64,000 bases of DNA from positions 2,278,001 to 2,342,000 of the forward strand of contig NZ_CP056032.1 in the NCBI RefSeq assembly GCF_013375035.1, read 5' to 3'. Under the pieces are notes generated by a model. The model was not told the DNA's origin and made no database searches. It saw only the letters and a program-made list of their open reading frames with translations. Position numbers and translations under genes: made by a program. The first letter of the stretch is position 1. Every line of letters begins with the position of its first letter. Shown piece after piece: positions 53,919-62,856 of this stretch. This DNA is from Spirosoma sp. KUDC1026. Its GTDB lineage: Bacteria > Bacteroidota > Bacteroidia > Cytophagales > Spirosomataceae.

Positions 53919-54716
53919 ATGAAATCAGTTTTCTCGACTTTATTTATAGGTTCACTATGCTTATTGGCAGCCTGTCGGCAGGAGCATGACAAAGCGCCAG
54001 TGCTGAACCGCCAGGAATATACGTTTACCGGCGAAGCCCATTGCGATACCGCAACCAATGAAGGGGTAGGGGTGTCAGTCTCTTATTTTCTGCTAAGTGA
54101 TACCGATGCCGGGGCGCAGCGAATCAACGACAGTCTGCAGCGGCTGGCTACCAGCACAGTGGTCGACTGGCTGGACAGTACAACCATTGCCAACAACCCT
54201 GGTGTGCGTACCGATCTGAAACAGGCAGCTGATCTATTTGCAGCCGACTACCGGGCGGTGATGCAGGAAATGCGTCGGCTGAGCGGTTGCTGGGAGCTGG
54301 AAACCAAGTCCGATACGGTATACAGCTCGCCGAAAACGCTGACGGCCCGCTTCGAGACCTATGCCTATACGGGTGGGGCGCATCCGAACTCAAATCTATT
54401 CTTCTACAACTTCGACCGTGACTCCGGACGCCTGCTGAACCTGAGCGAACTCGTGACCGACACGACGGCGTTGCTGGGCGTTGTCGAGAAGGAGTTTCGA
54501 AAGCAGCAGAAGCTTTCGGCCCAGACCAACCTGGAAGAGGAGGGATATTTCCTGCGAGACGGCAAGTTTTTTCTGCCAACCAGCGTCGGCCTGACGCGCC
54601 AGGGTTTGTCTGTCTACTATAATCCGTACGAAATTGCCGCTTATGCCGTGGGTCCTATCGAGGTGGTTGTGCCTTATGAGCAGCTTAACGGCATTTTGAA
54701 TAAGGAGTGGTTTTAG
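53919..54716 (+). CDS. DUF3298/RsiV-like lipoprotein
   Basis: The start is ATG 53919; a TTG at 53907 would add four residues. A lipobox LLAAC follows the leader. Family blocks are the DUF4163-like front (YTFTGEAHCDTATNEGVGVSV) and DUF3298 end (FETYAYTGGAHPNSNLFFYNFD, then LLNLSELVTDTTALL, and PYEIAAYAVGPIEVVVPY). It resembles the extracellular domain of anti-sigma factor RsiV, but lacks a cytoplasmic part. Role is unknown. Confidence 0.88.
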   Translation: MKSVFSTLFIGSLCLLAACRQEHDKAPVLNRQEYTFTGEAHCDTATNEGVGVSVSYFLLSDTDAGAQRINDSLQRLATSTVVDWLDSTTIANNPGVRTDLKQAADLFAADYRAVMQEMRRLSGCWELETKSDTVYSSPKTLTARFETYAYTGGAHPNSNLFFYNFDRDSGRLLNLSELVTDTTALLGVVEKEFRKQQKLSAQTNLEEEGYFLRDGKFFLPTSVGLTRQGLSVYYNPYEIAAYAVGPIEVVVPYEQLNGILNKEWF

Positions 54717-54792
54717 GGCGTGGGGCGAAGGGTTTAGGGTAAAGAGCAGCGAGAATCGGTCTACTGAATAAGGAATGGTTAATAGTTAGCTT

Positions 54793-55083
54793 ATGACGTT
54801 CGAGGAGTTTTCTCAATCGCTGGGGCAGTCGGAGCCGCCAGTAACTATTCATCCGATTGCGCAGGCGCTTTGGTACGATGCGAAAGGCGACTGGGAGCAG
54901 GCACACGAAGTAGCGCAGAGTCGTGAGGGCACCCAGGCCTATGATCATCTACACGCCTACCTGCACCGGAAAGAAGGTGATCGCTTCAACGCGGGGTACT
55001 GGTATCGCCGGGCTGGGGTGCCAGTTTTTAGCGGGAGCCTGGATGCCGAGTGGGCTGAGCTGGTCAGGACGTATCTGAACTAA
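54793..55083 (+). CDS. Conserved small protein of DWEQAH/YLHRKEGD type, 96 aa
   Basis: The block DWEQAHEVAQSREGTQAYDHLHAYLHRKEGD (residues about 36-66; key W37, H40, H57, H59, H62) followed by NAGYWYRRAG matches small uncharacterised proteins I recall from many Gram-negative genomes. No membrane segment. The repeat-like helices suggest a TPR-like fold. Function unknown. It lies 76 bp after the lipoprotein gene and ends just before a hairpin. Confidence 0.8.
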   Translation: MTFEEFSQSLGQSEPPVTIHPIAQALWYDAKGDWEQAHEVAQSREGTQAYDHLHAYLHRKEGDRFNAGYWYRRAGVPVFSGSLDAEWAELVRTYLN

Positions 55084-55089
55084 AAAATA

Positions 55090-55111
55090 GCCGCACCCTT
55101 GCGGATGCGGC
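55090..55111. terminator. Weak hairpin between convergent small gene and ald
   Basis: GCCGCA/TGCGGC arms separated by 10 nt, with an A-run on the left that becomes a T-run on the minus strand. It probably ends the ald message. Confidence 0.5.
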
Positions 55112-55151
55112 CTTCCTGTTGCTGATGAAGCTGAGTGTAATATCGTTTCGC

Positions 55152-56282
55152 TTACGCGACTAGTTCTTCGTTCAATACGTCGCTAACGTTTGTCAGCGGC
55201 AGGCCAAAGGCGTCGGCAACACCTTTATATACTACTTTCCCGTCGACCACGTTCAGACCAAGTTGCAGGTCCATGTTATCGCGACATGCCTGCTGCCAGC
55301 CTTTGTTCGCCAATTGCAGGGCGTAGGGCAGAGTGGCGTTCGTCAGGGCTACGGTGCTGGTATAAGGTACCGCACCCGGCATGTTGGCTACGCAGTAGTG
55401 CACGACTTCGTCAATGATGAACGTTGGGTTTTCGTGCGTGGTAGGGCTGCATGTTTCGATGCAACCACCCTGATCGACAGCTACGTCAACCAGTACCGTA
55501 CCCGGACGCATCAGTTTCAGCATCTCACGGGTAATCAGGTGGGGAGCTTTCGCGCCTGGAATCAGGACGGCACCGACAATCAGATCACAGACTTTAATCA
55601 TCTCCCGAATGTTGTATTCGTTCGACATCATCGTCTGTACGTTTGGCGGCATGATATCCGACAGGTAACGTAGCCGGGGCAGGCTAACGTCCATGATTGT
55701 TACGTGTGCGCCCAGACCGGCGGCCATTTTAGCGGCCTGCGTTCCAACAATACCGCCACCCAGGACAAGTACATTGGCTGGTTTAACACCCGGTACACCG
55801 CCCAGTAGAATACCACGTCCTTTCAGGGGTTTCTCCAGGTATTTAGCGCCTTCCTGAATTGCCATCCGGCCCGCTACTTCCGACATCGGAACCAGCAACG
55901 GCAGGCTGCGATCCGGCCGTTCTACGGTTTCGTAAGCCAGACAAACAGCACCTTTTGCCAGCATAGCATTGGTCAGCTCTTCGGAAGAAGCAAAGTGGAA
56001 ATACGTGAACAGAAGCTGGTCTTCTTTGATCAGATCGTATTCAGCCGCGATAGGCTCTTTTACTTTCATGATCATTTCAGCAATGCCGTACACTTCCTCA
56101 ATGGTTGGAAGCATGATGGCACCGGCCTCAATGTATTCTTCATCCTGAAAACCGCTGCCTTCACCTGCGTTTACCTGTACGTAGACAGTATGTCCGGCTT
56201 TACGCAGTTCTGTAACACCGGCCGGCGTTAAGGCGACGCGGTTCTCGTTGTTTTTTATCTCCTTGGGAACACCAATAACCAT
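55152..56282 (-). CDS. ald: Alanine dehydrogenase
   Basis: A canonical 376-aa AlaDH. The N-terminal GVPKEIKNNENRVALTPAGV contains the substrate Arg, EMIMKVKEP the catalytic Lys and FTYFHFAS the catalytic His. NAD motif LGGGIVGTQAAKMAAG; the Asp in LVDVAVDQGGCIETC; the C-terminal GVADAFGLPLTNV. It converts L-alanine to pyruvate and ammonia with NAD+. It is divergent from an Lrp/AsnC regulator gene, with inverted repeats between, so Lrp control is likely. Confidence 0.95.
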   Translation of the reverse strand: MVIGVPKEIKNNENRVALTPAGVTELRKAGHTVYVQVNAGEGSGFQDEEYIEAGAIMLPTIEEVYGIAEMIMKVKEPIAAEYDLIKEDQLLFTYFHFASSEELTNAMLAKGAVCLAYETVERPDRSLPLLVPMSEVAGRMAIQEGAKYLEKPLKGRGILLGGVPGVKPANVLVLGGGIVGTQAAKMAAGLGAHVTIMDVSLPRLRYLSDIMPPNVQTMMSNEYNIREMIKVCDLIVGAVLIPGAKAPHLITREMLKLMRPGTVLVDVAVDQGGCIETCSPTTHENPTFIIDEVVHYCVANMPGAVPYTSTVALTNATLPYALQLANKGWQQACRDNMDLQLGLNVVDGKVVYKGVADAFGLPLTNVSDVLNEELVA

Positions 56283-56375
56283 AACTACTCGGCGTTGGAA
56301 AAGTCTCTGATTTGATGATGTAAAGGTACTAGGTGCCTACTTATTTTCTAGCATACGCTATCTATTCAGGAAAAA

Positions 56376-56420
56376 AGACTAAAATTGATGTATTGGTAGA
56401 ATTTTAGTCTAAGTAGACTA
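56376..56420. promoter_or_regulatory. Candidate Lrp operator cluster
   Basis: AGACTAAAATT (56376-56386) is repeated in inverse as AATTTTAGTCT (56400-56410), and TAGTCTA-AG-TAGACTA follows (56405-56420). Three half-sites of the form AGACTA/TAGTCT in 45 bp suit a multimeric Lrp-type regulator in the ald-lrp intergenic region. Confidence 0.5.
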
Positions 56421-56453
56421 GCCCAGCTACCGAAATGCCGAACAAATTCCGCT

Positions 56454-56924
56454 ATGGAAAATCTTGATAAAACTGACCTCGCTATTCTGGAGCTTCTGCA
56501 GACCGATGCACACCTGACCATTCAGGAAATCGGGCAGCGGATCAATCTTTCTAAAACACCCGTTCACGAACGAATTAAGCGGCTGGAGCGACTGGGTGTA
56601 ATTGATCGGTACGTAACGCTTCTCGACAAAAAAAAGACAGGGAATCAGTTAACGGCTTTCTGCCAGGTAACGCTCGATCGGCAAACCCGCGATGCCTTCA
56701 CGGATTTTGATGCGGTAATCAGTCAGCTTCCCGAGGTGCTGGAGTGTAATCGCGTATCGGGCATGTTCGATTACCTGATAAAGATCGTCAGCCGCGACAT
56801 GGAAAGCTACAACCGATTCTATCAGGAACATTTATCCGTCATACCGGGAGCGCTTCAGATCAACAGTTTTTTTGTGATGTCGGAGATCAAAAACACAACC
56901 ATTCTGCCGCTGGAGGGGCGATAA
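56454..56924 (+). CDS. Lrp/AsnC-family regulator
   Basis: An N-terminal winged HTH (LDKTDLAILELLQTDAHLTIQEIGQRINLSKTPVHERIKRLER with key D5, A27, and the recognition helix about 35-47) and a C-terminal RAM-like ligand domain (VLECNRVSGMFDYLIKIVSRD, about residue 95-115). 156 aa, normal for the family. Divergent to ald, so it probably senses alanine or another amino acid and controls ald. Confidence 0.95.
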   Translation: MENLDKTDLAILELLQTDAHLTIQEIGQRINLSKTPVHERIKRLERLGVIDRYVTLLDKKKTGNQLTAFCQVTLDRQTRDAFTDFDAVISQLPEVLECNRVSGMFDYLIKIVSRDMESYNRFYQEHLSVIPGALQINSFFVMSEIKNTTILPLEGR

Positions 56925-56925
56925 T

Positions 56926-57948
56926 TCACCCTCGAATGCGCAGATCCGAAACAATGGCCCGATGGTCGGAGCCCGGCTGATCGAGTGTCCACATAAACAT
57001 GGGTATGCATAGCGTGTTACCAAATACGTGATCGAGCGGCAGGAGTGGAAATGGCAGAAAACTGGGCCAGGTCGGCTGAGTCATTGTCCGGCGGCCGGCG
57101 TGTAGGAGTTGCTTGTTACGTATGTCGGCGGGCGAATCCAGAAAAATATCCTTGTAGATTGGCGAAAACATGGTGATGTTGAAGTCGCCAATGAGTACGG
57201 TTGGTAGCGCGTTATGCCGGGTAATCCGGGCGGCTTCGGTGAGCTGCTCATTTCGCTCGCTGAACCAAGACGGTAGCACCGGCGTACGCGGATGAACCGT
57301 CACCAGCGATAGTGTTTTGCCACGTATTTCGGTCGTCAGGTTGATGATACGCATCGATTTTGCCAGCTTCCGGTCGACACGAATTGGTGTCCTGCTGCCC
57401 ACCAGCGTCCAGCAGGGACCTTTCGACCAGCAGGCAAACCAGTGAGGAAACTCCCGCCGTAGCTTTGTCGTAACAAGTCGAATGGTATGCAGCTGCATTT
57501 CCTGGAGTACGTACAGATCAGCTCGCTGGTTATGGATCAAATCAACGGTTGTCTTGTACTCGTCGCGGGTGAATAGCACATTAGCGTGAACTATTCGGGC
57601 GTCGCCCAGCGGTGCGTGCGGTGGGGTTGATAAATCGCCTACTGACCAGAAACCATTAATAGGAAGAAGGTAAATACCCATTAACGCGGCTATCTGGACT
57701 GAGGAAGGTGCATAAGGTTCACCACCGAAAAGCCTGAATACAGCGCTTAGAAGAACAAGCCCTATTGCCAGCCACTTGTATTGCATATAAAAGTGGCTGA
57801 ACAACTCGAAGAAGTAGAGATGTCCCAATAAAGAGCCGATCGACAAACATACCAGCAATCCAACGATCAGCCAGTTCAACCAGCGGTTGACCCGTTCGGG
57901 GACTAGCCAGAATGTTCGTTTGCGAGGGGGCGGAACGGTCGAGTTCAT
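56926..57948 (-). CDS. Membrane-anchored endonuclease/exonuclease/phosphatase family protein
   Basis: Three N-terminal membrane helices (about 23-42, 50-65, 85-97), then an EEP domain starting ARIVHANVLF (Asn), YVLQEMQLHTIRL (Glu), VTVHPRTPV (His), IGDFNITMF (Asp and Asn) and a final PLDHVFGNTL (Asp and His). The layout fits the family of membrane EEP hydrolases near envelope genes. Substrate unknown. Its stop is 1 bp after the convergent Lrp gene stop. Confidence 0.85.
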   Translation of the reverse strand: MNSTVPPPRKRTFWLVPERVNRWLNWLIVGLLVCLSIGSLLGHLYFFELFSHFYMQYKWLAIGLVLLSAVFRLFGGEPYAPSSVQIAALMGIYLLPINGFWSVGDLSTPPHAPLGDARIVHANVLFTRDEYKTTVDLIHNQRADLYVLQEMQLHTIRLVTTKLRREFPHWFACWSKGPCWTLVGSRTPIRVDRKLAKSMRIINLTTEIRGKTLSLVTVHPRTPVLPSWFSERNEQLTEAARITRHNALPTVLIGDFNITMFSPIYKDIFLDSPADIRNKQLLHAGRRTMTQPTWPSFLPFPLLPLDHVFGNTLCIPMFMWTLDQPGSDHRAIVSDLRIRG

Positions 57949-57965
57949 TTTGCGTGAATAGATTA

Positions 57966-59003
57966 TTATCTTAAATCAGTAATATCCTTATTACTTTTTC
58001 CAATGTTACATTTTAGACACAACGTCTGTAAATTATTGAATTCATCCTTTCCTCCTTTGGATCGAGGAATGATGTGGTCAACATGCAAAACAATACCATG
58101 TTCTTTAGCGCTACGTCTACAACTACAGCAAGTCCAATTGTCTCTTGCTAATACCTGATACCAAAGGCCAGCTCGTATAAATTTGTAGCTATCGAGATCC
58201 GGAAGTTGTAGTGTTGACACTTCTGCTGCTATATTCTCAACTTCTTTCGTTGACTCCTCGTTAAGCCAAATTTTTAGGTTTTTAAAGTGCGTTGGTAAGA
58301 TAGGAATGGCTCCTTCGGCTAAATCATAGCAAGCATCTAGTATTGGAAATAAAAAAAGAAAGGACTGGACCAGATTATCGATGACTCGTTGGTTCGTTAC
58401 TGGAAAATAATGTTCAGAAGATGTAAGCCAGAAAGGATTTTTAGTATCACTATCATCTTTTATTAGCCAGAAATGTCTTTTTGGAATAAGACGATCAAGC
58501 ACTGTAATTAAATCATTGCCATCTCCAAAAGAAATTTTCCCCGCGTTTAGTAGAGTGGAAAAGATATCGTAATGCTTGGATAAAAATTTTTTAACACTGG
58601 TGATATAAGCTTCATCATAGTGACTAAAAGGCCACAATTCTACGAAAATGACGCCAATCGGCAAGACTTTAAAATATAAATACGAAGGATGAAATACATA
58701 GTTTTTTCCGTCGGATCTTTTTAAATTTAATTGTTTTTGACGATCTCTTCTCCCTGAAATACCTATATAGACTTCATTAAAATCTGCGTTATTTTTGGCG
58801 TCTTTCCGGTGGGATGGCCGGTAAACAAAAGAGTATTTTTCGAATGGGTCCACTTTATAAACTTCCCTAGCTAAAAACAAAGCGGAGTCAACTAAATGCT
58901 TAAGTCTAGGAAAGAAATAGTTCTGTAATGTATTTAGTTTTGTTTTTGTGTCGGGAATATTAAATATTTCAGTATCAATTGATTCAAAAATTATTTCTTC
59001 CAC
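57966..59003 (-). CDS. HNH endonuclease with uncharacterised N-terminal domain
   Basis: A GTG start at 59003 is used; no ATG gives the full frame. The C-terminal 55 residues are a Zn-ribbon HNH nuclease: CCSC (C292, C295), LHVDHIIPRSKGG (H307, D309, H310), FNNLQTLCLKCN (N324, C329, C332). The first 270 residues match no family I know. The gene is markedly AT-rich compared with the neighbours, suggesting recent acquisition; a mobile or defence nuclease is plausible, but an intron- or intein-type homing role has no support here. Confidence 0.8.
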   Translation of the reverse strand: MEEIIFESIDTEIFNIPDTKTKLNTLQNYFFPRLKHLVDSALFLAREVYKVDPFEKYSFVYRPSHRKDAKNNADFNEVYIGISGRRDRQKQLNLKRSDGKNYVFHPSYLYFKVLPIGVIFVELWPFSHYDEAYITSVKKFLSKHYDIFSTLLNAGKISFGDGNDLITVLDRLIPKRHFWLIKDDSDTKNPFWLTSSEHYFPVTNQRVIDNLVQSFLFLFPILDACYDLAEGAIPILPTHFKNLKIWLNEESTKEVENIAAEVSTLQLPDLDSYKFIRAGLWYQVLARDNWTCCSCRRSAKEHGIVLHVDHIIPRSKGGKDEFNNLQTLCLKCNIGKSNKDITDLR

Positions 59004-59186
59004 AAGTAATGAATATTTACGTTCTATTTGCCGAATAATTAGCCGATGGCTAACCTAAAATTAGGTAAAAATGTGGTAACACTAATTCTATTCGCTGACC
59101 AGAGTACCAAGGGAGACAATAGCGGTCGGCGAGGAGCGTATTTGTCGATTCCGTAATTCACCCTGTTGCTTCTTCTCAAACATACA

Positions 59187-59218
59187 AAAAACGCCGGACA
59201 GTCCTGCCCGGCGTTTTT
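59187..59218 (-). terminator. Terminator of fasciclin gene
   Basis: An 11-bp stem (AAAAACGCCGG) with 10-nt loop, with a T-run on both strands, 22 bp past the stop of the fasciclin-domain gene. Confidence 0.85.
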
Positions 59219-59240
59219 TATGTGGTCAATTAAGCTCTGT

Positions 59241-60281
59241 TTATGGCATCAACACGCGGTCGATGATGTGGACAACCCCGTTCGAGGCTACCTGGTCGGC
59301 AGTGGTGACGTTGGCTACTGAGGTGCCATTGCCTTTACCCAGGATCGTAACCTTACCATTCGCTACGTTTGTCCGGACAGTCGTGCCCTGCGCCGTAGCG
59401 ACATCGGCCCCATTCTGGAAGGTCTGCGAGAAAGCGCTGAACTTCAGAACATGATAAAGCAGGAGATTCGAAATCGTGGACTGACTGGCTGCCTGAATAG
59501 CGGCTACATCAGCATAGCCAGCTGCTTTGAAAGCATCGTTTGTTGGCGCGAACAGCGTCATGCCCGTCGAAGAAGTTGCGTTGATAGCCGCCTGAGTAGC
59601 CGCATCTGCCCGGGCAATGGCTGCCGCCAGGAACGAAAGGTTCGCGTTCGATTTAACCAGATCGGTCAGGTTCACCGTAGCAGGGGTCAATAACCGGCTG
59701 ACAAGATGGACTACGCTACCTGTAGTCGGGTTATCCCCCTGTGTTATCTTACCGTTGTTAACACTGATGTCGCTGATGCTGGCTTTGTATACCGAGATTG
59801 TGCTGTTTGCCAGGGTTGTCTGATACGTAGTATTAACGCCTGTTGGTATAGCACTTCGGTCGATGCGGGAGTTTACGATATGATTGCGCAGGAGTCGTTG
59901 CAGGTCAGCAACTGGGGCCGCGTTAATGGCTGCCGCATCGGCGAAGCCACCGGCTGCAAAAGCCTCGTTCGTAGGAGCAAAAATTGTAATATTCGCCTTA
60001 TTGATCTCATCCGTCAGGCCAGCCCGAAGAACGGCTGCATTCAGCAGACTCAGGCTGGTGTTCTGCGCAATGAACGAAACTGAAGCTACAACAGTAGTCG
60101 TGTTTGAGCCTGGTGTAGCCGTTGTACTGGTACCTGGTGTCGTTGTAGTACCCGAAGTCGGTGGAGTTACTGGGGTAGGATCGGTCGTACCATTTTTATC
60201 ACAGCTGGCTAGGAACGGAGCCGTTGCAATAAACAGAACTGCGGTGGTTCTGTAAATACCGGAACAGATTGATCTAAACAT
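59241..60281 (-). CDS. Lipoprotein with two fasciclin (FAS1) domains
   Basis: The start at 60281 gives a leader ending in APFLASC, a lipobox, then a Thr/Pro/Gly-rich linker (about residues 30-70). Two FAS1 repeats follow: LTDEINKANITIFAPTNEAF with LLRNHIVNSRID, and STGMTLFAPTNDAFKAAGY with LLLYHVLKFSAF, ending in NGVVHIIDRVLMP. FAS1 domains mediate adhesion or polysaccharide binding. Surface exposure in Bacteroidota is likely from the lipid anchor and linker. Confidence 0.93.
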   Translation of the reverse strand: MFRSICSGIYRTTAVLFIATAPFLASCDKNGTTDPTPVTPPTSGTTTTPGTSTTATPGSNTTTVVASVSFIAQNTSLSLLNAAVLRAGLTDEINKANITIFAPTNEAFAAGGFADAAAINAAPVADLQRLLRNHIVNSRIDRSAIPTGVNTTYQTTLANSTISVYKASISDISVNNGKITQGDNPTTGSVVHLVSRLLTPATVNLTDLVKSNANLSFLAAAIARADAATQAAINATSSTGMTLFAPTNDAFKAAGYADVAAIQAASQSTISNLLLYHVLKFSAFSQTFQNGADVATAQGTTVRTNVANGKVTILGKGNGTSVANVTTADQVASNGVVHIIDRVLMP

Positions 60282-60479
60282 ACGTCGAGTAGCGTTAAAG
60301 TGAACAGAAAACAAAAACTTTTGTACAGAACATAGGCTTTAGGCGAGTTGTTTACGCAATAGCGATACGAAACGTTGCAAATGAGCAATGACTATTTTGT
60401 TAGTAACTGATTATATGACAGTTAGCCATATAATAGAATTAGCTGAGATATGTTGATTAAGCGGTAGATGCACAACTAA

Positions 60480-60526
60480 AAAAGCGGAGAGATAACCCTG
60501 TTTCCAAAGGCTAGCTCTCCGCTTTT
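60480..60526 (-). terminator. Terminator of acs
   Basis: A 12-bp perfect stem (AAAAGCGGAGAG) with 23-nt loop and T-run on the minus strand, 40 bp past the acs stop. Confidence 0.8.
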
Positions 60527-60566
60527 TCGTCAAAAAAAGTCGCGCTTTCGGGCGATCAACTGCTGC

Positions 60567-62459
60567 TTATAGTGCCCCCTCCTTGATTTCTTCGACAACC
60601 GCCGGATCAAGTAGCGTACTGGTATCGCCGAGATTACTGGTGTCGCCTTCGGCAATTTTGCGCAGAATCCGACGCATGATTTTTCCGGAACGCGTCTTTG
60701 GTAGACCCGATACAAATTGAATTTTATCGGGTTTGGCGATTGGCCCGATGATCCGACTGACAGTGGCCAGAATATCCCGTTTCGTCAGGTCATAATCGTC
60801 ATGGTCGGTATGCTCCGTGATGATGTACGCATAAATGCCCTGCCCTTTCACGTCGTGCGGATAACCAACAACGGCACTCTCGACGACACCCGTGTGCATA
60901 TTGATAGCGTTTTCGACCTCGGCCGTACCGATGCGATGGCCCGATACGTTCAGTACGTCATCGACCCGACCCGTGATGCGGTAATACCCGTCCTCGTCGC
61001 GCAGACAGCCATCGCCGGTGAAATACAGACCCGGATACGTAGCGAAATACGTCTGGCGGCAACGTTCGTGATCGCCGTAGGTGGTTCGCAGAATACCTGG
61101 CCAGGGGAACTTCATGCAAAGGTTACCGCTAACGCCATTGCCTTCGATTTCTTTACCGTTCTCATCCACCAGAATTGGCTGAACCCCCGGCAGGGGTAGT
61201 GTAGCAAAGGCTGGTTTGGTTTTGGTAACGTGCGCAATCGGCGAAATCATCAGACCGCCCGTTTCGGTTTGCCACCACGTATCTACAATAGGGCAGCGAT
61301 TCTTGCCAATGTTGTCGTCGAACCAGTGCCAGGCTTCCTCGTTAATGGGTTCGCCTACCGAGCCAAGTACTTTGAGGCTGCTCAGGTCATGTCCTTTAAC
61401 GTAATCCAGCCCAAAGCTCATCAGCGACCGGATGGCCGTTGGCGCCGTATAAAGAATATTGACGTTATGCTTGTCCGTAATATCCCAGAGTCGGCCGGCG
61501 TCGGGGAATGTTGGCGTGCCTTCAAATACCAGCGACGTAGCTCCGCAGGCCAGTGGTCCGTAAACGATGTAGCTGTGACCCGTAATCCAGCCGATGTCGG
61601 CCGTGCAGAAATGAACATCACCGGGCTCGTACTGGAATACATTCTGGAAGGTATAGGCGGAATAGACCATATAGCCTCCGCAGGTATGCACTACGCCCTT
61701 GGGCTTGCCTGTCGAGCCGGAAGTGTAGAGGATGAACAGCATATCTTCAGCGTCCATTTCCTCGGCTGGGCAGTCGGCTGTTACCTGTTTTAATTCCTGT
61801 TCCCACCATACGTCGCGCCCTTTGAACATCGAGACCGGTGTCCGGGTCCGGGTCAGTACGATTACTTTTTTGACGCTTGGGCAGGCAATAAGCGCGTCAT
61901 CGACGGTTGCCTTAAGCGGGATTTCCTTGTTGCCCCGGTACGAACCATCGGCCGTGATCACCAGTTTGCACTGCGCATCGTTGATTCTATCGGCAATACT
62001 CTGCGCCGAAAAGCCACCAAACACTACAGAGTGAACTGCGCCAATCCGGGCGCAGGCCAGCACGGCAATGGCCAGCTCGGGCACCATAGGCATATAAATA
62101 CAAATCCGGTCACCTTTTACGACACCGTTCCGTTTCAGTACGTTGGCAAAGCGGCATACCTGATCGTGCAGCATGCGGTAGGTGAGCGTAACACCCGCTT
62201 CATTGGGGTCATTTGGCTCCCAGATAATGGCGGGCTGATCACCCCGCGTTTCCAGATGACGGTCCAGACAGTTTTCCGTGATGTTGAGTTTCCCGCCAAT
62301 AAACCATTTTACGTTCGGTTCGTCAAAATTCCATTGCAGGGTTTTCGTCCAGGGTTTACGCCACTGGAAATCCTGAGCTACTTCTGCCCAGAATGCTTCG
62401 GGGTCTTCTACACTTTTTTGGTAAGCCGTCTGATACTCCTCAAAAGTTCGGATACGCAT
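60567..62459 (-). CDS. acs: Acetyl-CoA synthetase
   Basis: The start is MRIRTFEEYQTAY (62459); the longer frame runs back over the small membrane gene's 3' end. Motifs: LFILYTSGSTGKPKG (P-loop), WWQTETGG (acyl-pocket Trp), YFTGDGCLRDEDGYY and the catalytic Lys in PKTRSGKIMRRILRK, which is also the site of acetylation control in other bacteria. About 630 aa. It makes acetyl-CoA from acetate and ATP. Two membrane genes upstream on the same strand may supply acetate. Confidence 0.95.
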   Translation of the reverse strand: MRIRTFEEYQTAYQKSVEDPEAFWAEVAQDFQWRKPWTKTLQWNFDEPNVKWFIGGKLNITENCLDRHLETRGDQPAIIWEPNDPNEAGVTLTYRMLHDQVCRFANVLKRNGVVKGDRICIYMPMVPELAIAVLACARIGAVHSVVFGGFSAQSIADRINDAQCKLVITADGSYRGNKEIPLKATVDDALIACPSVKKVIVLTRTRTPVSMFKGRDVWWEQELKQVTADCPAEEMDAEDMLFILYTSGSTGKPKGVVHTCGGYMVYSAYTFQNVFQYEPGDVHFCTADIGWITGHSYIVYGPLACGATSLVFEGTPTFPDAGRLWDITDKHNVNILYTAPTAIRSLMSFGLDYVKGHDLSSLKVLGSVGEPINEEAWHWFDDNIGKNRCPIVDTWWQTETGGLMISPIAHVTKTKPAFATLPLPGVQPILVDENGKEIEGNGVSGNLCMKFPWPGILRTTYGDHERCRQTYFATYPGLYFTGDGCLRDEDGYYRITGRVDDVLNVSGHRIGTAEVENAINMHTGVVESAVVGYPHDVKGQGIYAYIITEHTDHDDYDLTKRDILATVSRIIGPIAKPDKIQFVSGLPKTRSGKIMRRILRKIAEGDTSNLGDTSTLLDPAVVEEIKEGAL

Positions 62460-62541
62460 AATATTTCTGGACGTTACTGGGGTTTTCTTGTATTCGACGG
62501 CTAAAGGTAGGATGGGTAGCCCAATAATGTAAAGGAGAAAG

Positions 62542-62796
62542 CTAAGTTTCCTGACCGGACGATGCGGATTTAACCGTCTCTTCATCGTATTCGCCCTGCA
62601 GCGCATAGATCGCAAAACAACCCAGGCCCCCAACAATGAGGGGCATTAGAATAAAGACGATAATAATACCAAAAACCAGATCGTCCAGTTTGCCTGATAT
62701 GAGCTTGGGAATGCCCAGTGATGTAGTGCCAAAATAACCTGCCAGTCCGGCTAGTGCTAGCCAGAGAAGACCCAGATAGCGTTTGATTCTGTTCAT
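62542..62796 (-). CDS. DUF6814 small membrane protein
   Basis: An 84-aa protein with two membrane helices (about 8-28 and 40-66), with LDDLVFGIIIVFILMPLIVGGLGCF and an acidic C-terminus (GEYDEE). In Bacteroidota I recall such proteins beside MFS transporter genes, as here. A role as small partner of the transporter is an inference. Gap of 60 bp, purine-rich, to the MFS gene upstream. Confidence 0.8.
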   Translation of the reverse strand: MNRIKRYLGLLWLALAGLAGYFGTTSLGIPKLISGKLDDLVFGIIIVFILMPLIVGGLGCFAIYALQGEYDEETVKSASSGQET

Positions 62797-62856
62797 AAGT
62801 GGGTAGGTAAGAGAGAAGAGGTAAGAGATAAGACGAAAGACATAAGACGTAGGCGT

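Noticed and set aside
62797-62856. A purine-rich gap with TAAGA repeats, considered as a fifth hairpin element
   Set aside because: There is no pyrimidine arm, and the repeats are short and irregular.
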